This document shows positions 58,689 through 64,000 of a DNA stretch of 64,000 nucleotides, in pieces (position 1 is the stretch's first letter; each line of letters begins with the position of its first letter). Both the position numbers and the translations under genes were made by a program. This DNA is from Zingiber officinale. Taxonomy: Eukaryota > Streptophyta > Magnoliopsida > Zingiberales > Zingiberaceae. The notes beneath the pieces were generated by a model that was not told the origin of the DNA, made no database searches, and was given only the letters and a program-made list of their open reading frames with translations. The stretch spans positions 164,064,209 to 164,128,208 of the forward strand of contig NC_055988.1 of assembly GCF_018446385.1 (NCBI RefSeq), written 5' to 3'.

Positions 58689-59228
58689 CAGCTCTACATA
58701 TCATCATATATCCACAAAAACATTATAAATCAAATAAATAAAATACTCTTCTTCATATCAGATCAAGATAAAGATCAAGATGGTAGAAATTAAGTCTATA
58801 AGGGATCCACAAGAACGGCCAAGATCAAGTTGGCAAAAATTAAGTCATATTGGTCATTTTGTTTTTGTGTATGAGCTAGCTAGTAATACAATGTCATTTT
58901 AATGTCACCCACATGAGTTCATTTCCTGGTGTATTTTTGTTCGAGACTAGTATTTAAAAAACTAAACCAATCATGATGATTAAATCGAATTCAGATATCC
59001 ATGCTAGGGTAAGAATTCATACAAGCACATATACATATCACAAAAAAAAATTCAAAGAAGAACAAAATAAAGAAGCAAAACCAAGAATTTAAAACCAAAT
59101 CCAGATCATGAAAAGAGAGGTCTAATCAGTGAAACAATAGTCATTAAATCGTAATCGAGGCAAAAGATGAGAGAGGGTGAGTACTTAGAGTATACTTTGA
59201 AATAAACATTAAGTTAAAACAGTGTTTC
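58689..59228 (-). repeat. Extra tandem copy of the MULE 2 inner inverted-repeat segment
   Basis: Repeats, in the same orientation, 59250-59780 of the right arm (CAGCTCT(A/G)CATATCA, then TCAGATCAAGAT, CTATAAGGGATCC, GAATTCAGATATCC and GTGTTTCTTC). The left arm has only one copy. The copies are more diverged than the two arms are from each other, so the duplication predates the last homogenisation of the ends. Confidence 0.8.
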
Positions 59229-60220
59229 TTCTTCTTCGTATCAACACTTCAGCTCTGCATATCACCATATATCCACAAAAACATTTTAAATCAAATAGAC
59301 AAATATTTTTCTTCATATCAGATCAAGATCAATATGGCAGAGATTAAGTCTATAAGGGATCCGCAAGAAAGACCAAGATAAAGATGGCAGAAATTAAGTC
59401 ACAAAGAGAATAAACCTGTCATGATGAATAAACCGAATAGTGCTTAAAAAAACTAGTGCTTGGTGTATTTCTGTTCCAGACTAGTGCTTAAAAAACTAAA
59501 CCTGTCATGATGAATAAACCGAATTCAGATATCCCTTGCTAGGTTAAGTATTCATGCAAGCACATATACAGAGCACAAGATATTCTAAAGAAGAAATGAA
59601 TAAAAAAGCAAAATCAAGAATTTAAAACCAAATCAAGATCACGAAAAGAGAGGGTTAATCAGTGAAACTATAGACACTAAATCGTAGTTGAGGCAAAAGA
59701 TGAGAGAGTGAGTACTTAAAGCATGCTTTCAAAATAGATATTAAGTCAAAATAGTGTTTCTGAAGAAGAAGGAGAAGATGCGTAAACCCTAGAAAGAAGG
59801 GCATAAGAAAGCTCACCGGGCGAGGAACGACGTTCGGCGGCGGTGCTCAGAAAGCGTCGCACAAAGGTCTCGAGGAGGGGACAACGTCGCGGTGAGGGAA
59901 AAACCTACTTGTTGCGGCGAAGAACGGCGTCCACCAATGCGTTGCGGCAAGGGCGACGTTGAGGAGAGGAGAGGAAAGGATAGAGCTGCGGTGAGGATTG
60001 CGTCGAGGAGAGGGAAGAGTCGTGGCGAGAACGCGCCTCGGAGAGGGAAGAGTGGCGGCGAGGAAAAGACGAGACGAAAACAGGGGAAGGGCGAAGAAAC
60101 CTGTTCGAAAGAGTTTAAAAACAATTAACAATAAAAAAATAAAAAAGAAAAGGTGAGGTGGAATGCCACAGTGGATAGGTGCGCACAGGAGCTCACCGAA
60201 CGCCGCCCAGCATAACCGGC

Positions 60221-60223
<3 letters not shown>
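59228..60223 (-). repeat. MULE 2 right terminal inverted repeat
   Basis: Inverted copy of 53331-54326; the GC-rich outer half differs at only a few positions by eye. Confidence 0.87.
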
Positions 60224-60252
<29 letters not shown>

Positions 60253-60255
<3 letters not shown>

Positions 60256-61353
60256 TGCATATCTATTCGGTGCATATTTTTAGATGACTCTCACATAGAA
60301 TCAAGGTACTCTTGGCCATTTGGACCTGTGAGGGTTGCTCAGAAATGTGTACCGAACGAATGTGTAGGTTATAATTTGCCTCTATGTATTTGTATATATA
60401 TTTGTTACAGTCCAGATTTTCATTGCGGACTTGTCCAGACTTGATTTGGGGGCGCCTGAAATTGATCGAAGCATCTCAAATGACTTGACACTGAGCACTG
60501 AAATTGATCCATGTGTTTTTTTTAGTTCAGAAGTTAAGTCAATTAAATTTTACTTTTAAGATATAGAGTTAGGTTATAGTGTACAAGTTAAAAAAATTAA
60601 AATTAAAAAATTATTTAGATGTTTACAAGTATATGTATTTAGGGCCTTTAGAATTTAAGATTTAAGAAATTTTAAATTTTTTAAAAATAAAAAATAATAT
60701 AAAAAAATCAAGATTCTTGTAGCAATTCCAGGTGCTTAGACTAAAAATTTAAAAAATTTATTTATTTTTTTTAAAACAATTAAAATGTCTGGATCATTTT
60801 CAGATGCCTCGACCACACTGTTGCTAACCATGTCACAAGGAACGATCAGATTGACTGATGCAATTGGGCTCAATACTTTTGGGCTTTCATGGGCCAGACA
60901 AGCTCATTTGGATTGGAAAAAAAACTAAATTATAACATTTATAAATTTCATGTTTAGAAGCAATAATTCTTCTAAAAATATTAGTTTAACACTAACGCTA
61001 ACATATTAGTATCTTAATCACAAATTCAATAATTTATCTAAAATAAAATTTTAAACTCTTAAAAATAGAATACTTAAAAAAAATAATAAATCAAAAAGGA
61101 CCTCTTACATTTATTTATTTTTATATTTTAATAATTCAAATATCCAAATCTAACATCCCGCCTTTAATATAAATGAACGTCTTATTCTATTTTTCTTTTT
61201 ATCTTGATAATCCTCCTACTTTTAGCATTATTATAGCAGATAAGATTATTATAGTAAAGGTGATAATCTTCACCTCGGGCCTCTCCCATATGATCTAAAA
61301 TAAAAGTAAATTAAGGGGAGTTTCACCTGGTACACTAACCTTTTGCATGAATG
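60253..61353. other. AT-rich spacer
   Basis: No ORF of interest. Near 61256-61350 is the fragment that resembles 41192-41335 (see that entry). The stretch CATGAATG at 61346-61353 would be the 8-bp target duplication of the hAT that follows. Confidence 0.45.
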
Positions 61354-64000
61354 CAGAGGCGGTTCTAAGAAAAATTAGACCCTATATGAAACTATAGATT
61401 TACTCATTTGAGTCTTCTATCTTACATTAATTTGAAAAGTCAAATATATATTTAAAAACTAATTGAATATCATAATCAAAATAAGTCAAAATATGTAATT
61501 GAAGAAACTACACTAGAGAATATTTTACATAATTTCTCAAAATAACTTATTCAACAATCAATATTATTTAAAATAGACTCTTCTTAGGTTTTTTTTTTAA
61601 GTAAAGCCATCAATTATGTTATTATATGAGATATTCTCCAATGTGTTTTTTTTTTCATGCAGATGATTGCTAAGTCATTCGATCTGTTGAATCATTATAG
61701 TTCTCAAATAAGATTTTAATAATTTTAATTTTGAAAAACTCCTTTCAACCGATACTACAATCACAGGAATAATCAATAAAATTTAATAGGCAACCAACCA
61801 CGACCATAAGGAAAACATCCATTTTCAATGCAATCTAAAATTTTAACAGTTGTTCAAGATTTATTTGTGTCATATGCTTCCAGAGGTATCATCTTTTGCA
61901 ATATTCGTAATTCTAAAAGTAGATCATGTGCATCAACATCAGAGACATCATCCTTTTTTTAGAACAGATTCAAAATTCACACAATATTTTCTCAAATCAT
62001 CTTCATCCAATGTCATTAATTGTTCTCCATCAAATAAGATTCCAAACATTTCTTCAAAAGTATTCAATTGCTAAAACCTACCCCTCAACTCCATAAGGAC
62101 AATATATACCACAACAAGAAAATAATCAGTTTTAAAGCATTCTTCAATTTTTTTGTGGTTCTTTTTCAGTATTAGCAATCTCATCAAATTATCTTTTATT
62201 TTTAGAACTTTATCATCTCTCAGGAAATACAAGGTCAATTCCTATATTGGAAGCAATTCTTTAACAGATTTTATGGCTTATGCAAATTCTTTTTCCTTAT
62301 AATTCTCAAAAAAAAAAAAAACAAGCCCTTTAAATTATTTCACCGCAACATCAATTCACATCATTTCAGATTGTAAAGATTTACATGCTGAGTTTATGTT
62401 ATCAAATTCAAATAAAGTAGATTATAAAGTCATGTACAGTAAAGGAATGATTGAAATGAAACAGAATTCCCCGGAGTGACTTCTCCGGGAAGATAGAATA
62501 AAAATCACTTAAAAAATAAAAAAATAAGTAATAGGAATGGACGAACATGTTTAAAAAAAATGGGAATTTTTTTTTCTTTTAACACTTGGAACCCACTCTT
62601 CTAGATTCTAGGCCTTTTCGAACAAGTAGAGAATATCATACCAAATTACCTAGCTTAACAAAAATTTAAAACAATGCATCCCTTGATAATCTTGTATCAT
62701 CAATTAAATCAGCTATCTTAGGTAAAACTTCTCTAATTTGTTGAACTTGTGATTTAATGGCTTTGACACTTTTGATATGACTTTCCCACCTCATGGTGCA
62801 CAATGACTTAAGTGTTAAATTATCCAAACAATCAAGTAGAATACTCCAACATTTTATAGAATTGGAGAACATTGTATATATACATTGACATTCTCCAAAA
62901 AAATTTTTTTGCTTTAACACAAGAGTTAGTCAATCACAAATCACCAAAATAAAAGAATGACTACCACATGACATGTAAAAAGCTTTCGGATTTACATCAA
63001 ACAATCTTTACTGAATGCCTTAGTGTTTTCCTTTCATGTTGGAGTCATTATCATAACCTGATCCTCTAATATTATCAATATCAAGACCAAGGGAGTCTAA
63101 TGTATCACACAATTCATTGAAAAGACTCAATCCACTTGTGTTTCCAATATTCAAAAATTCTACAAAGTACTCCTTAATTTTTATAAAAATACATGGCACA
63201 TCAACACACCATAATATTAAAGTCATTTGTTCCTTGTGGCTTGCATTAGGAGTATAATCAAGTATCACTGAATAATACTTAGCTTTCTTGACCTTTTCAA
63301 TGATTATATTTTTCACTTTTAATGACATATTTGTTATCAATTCATTTTAAATTTTATGACTGAGGTAATGATGATGAATTTCTTTTTCTTTAATAAGCCG
63401 AAGATGTTCTTGCATTATAAGATCAAACTTGGCAATCATCTTAATCAAGCTCATGAAATTACTTTTTGAATCATCTTCCAAGTTTTCATTCTTTTCACGG
63501 AATGTCCAAATATTTTACCATTGCTACAATTCTTATCAAGACCCCTCTCTAATGGTATGTTTCATTTTTAATGTGTTCATGTAATTATTTGTCAATTGTT
63601 TCATTTTTCCTCAATCTCACCTATAACTCCACCATGGATCTTAAATTAGCCAGGTGTTCACGACATTGTTCATGTTCTCTAAGCTTCTCACTTAGATGTT
63701 TCCAATCTCTAAATCCCTCTTTGCCAATTAACTTCATGATTGCAGTGTTTTGAAAAGCTTTCAATAGAAATAAAATACTTTATCTAACTCTTTTGAATAA
63801 ACTAGCCATTTTCTTACATGACTTGTTTTGTTTAGAAGCACTCTATTATAATGCTCTGAGAAAATATGTCTACCAAGTTCGTCATGAGGGTATTTAAAAT
63901 TAACCTCTCTAATTAGACATTTTTCAATGAGTAAATCTCTCATTTTTGTATCAAAGTCATCCCAAACTCTTGGATCAAATATATTTAGAGAATGATCTAT
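61354..64000 (-). mobile_element. TTF-type hAT transposon, cut by the window end
   Basis: The terminus CAGAGGCGGTTCTAAGAA at 61354 matches the CAG-GGCGG ends of plant TTF hATs. Transposase pieces on the minus strand continue to the window edge. The other end lies outside, so the duplication cannot be confirmed. Confidence 0.72.
61870..64000 (-). pseudogene. TTF/DUF4371 hAT transposase, partial and broken
   Basis: From the edge inward: the TTF-type zinc finger region (HDELGRHIFSEHYNR, then HVRKWLVYSKELDKVF) at 63943-63761; the DUF4371 catalytic region at 63340-63020 (YYSVILDYTPNASHKEQMTL, DIDNIRGSGYDNDSNMKGKH); and the C-terminal part at 62920-62666 (LKSLCTMRWESHIKSVKAI). Further decayed hAT-dimerisation sequence continues toward 61870. 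Frames are separated by stops, so this copy looks inactive. It is better preserved than the relic at 44997-48373, which belongs to the same broad group. Confidence 0.75.

Larger units (their letters stand above)
53331..60223 (-). mobile_element. Mutator-like element 2 (FAR1 type) with ~1-kb inverted repeats
   Basis: Inverted repeats run 53331-54326 and 59228-60223, outermost sequence CAGGCCGGTTATGCTGGGCG on both ends. Each is abutted by a (TA)n tract (53272-53330 and 60224-60252), so the 9-bp duplication cannot be read. The outer 450 bp are GC-rich, followed by an AT-rich inner part. The transposase gene (56330-58658, minus) is nearly complete. The right arm has an extra duplicated inner segment (58689-59228). 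By domain content it belongs to the same class as MULE 1, but the inverted repeats are unrelated in sequence by eye. Confidence 0.88.

Overview
This is nuclear DNA of a flowering plant, probably a monocot. The visible host genes have many short exons with GT/AG introns. The spaces between them are AT-rich and packed with nested plant transposable elements: Ty1/copia, a Ty3/gypsy-type solo LTR, hAT, Mutator-like (MULE), Tourist-like MITE, and tRNA-derived SINEs including Au. The LTR style suggests Zingiberales (ginger/banana relatives) to me, but that is recall and not proven here. No prokaryotic, organellar or viral genome block was seen.

Four host loci can be supported. (1) The last two exons of an unidentified gene, 11707-12754 (+). 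(2) A complete 16-exon DRP1C/DRP1E-type dynamin-related GTPase, 22190-28571 (+), 617 aa, whose reading frame stays open across all 15 coding introns. (3) A six-exon gene of unknown function, 39588-44062 (+), 285 aa. (4) An intronless ribosomal protein L27a (uL15) gene, 51402-51854 (-), with a TATA box and a telo-box-like leader. They do not form a pathway.

Layout. 1-840: AT-rich repeats. 845-10130: a GTTCACGAACATT-rich repeat split by an 8.65-kb hAT element (8-bp target duplication). The hAT transposase gene is itself split by a 4.8-kb copia element (5-bp duplication), and the repeat's right copy carries an Au SINE (15-bp duplication). 11.7-13.2 kb: unidentified gene end. 13.69-20.94 kb: a gypsy-type solo LTR (TSD GATAA) split by a 6.4-kb MULE (TSD GTCATGGTCA) with 734-bp inverted repeats. 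That MULE holds a broken FAR1-type transposase, a small zf-GRF/membrane ORF and a captured GH3-like exon. 22.2-29.1 kb: DRP1. 29.4-38.7 kb: a copia element whose reverse transcriptase is split by nested LTRs, one of which contains a hairpin-forming 85-bp tandem array and another repeat block a Tourist-like MITE. 39.6-44.1 kb: six-exon gene. 45.0-48.4 kb: a decayed TTF-type hAT relic carrying an Ac-like 479-bp MITE and a reverse-oriented SINE. 48.4-51.4 kb: AT-rich, nothing clear. 51.4-52.0 kb: RPL27A. 53.3-60.2 kb: a second MULE with ~1-kb inverted repeats and a nearly complete FAR1-type transposase with two in-frame stops. 61.35-64.0 kb: a second TTF-type hAT running off the window.

The most interesting material is the pair of FAR1-type MULEs, especially the first one with its extra zf-GRF membrane ORF and captured auxin/jasmonate-conjugase exon, and the stacks of target-site duplications that fix the order of insertion. 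All boundaries and similarities were read by eye; no alignment or database search was run.
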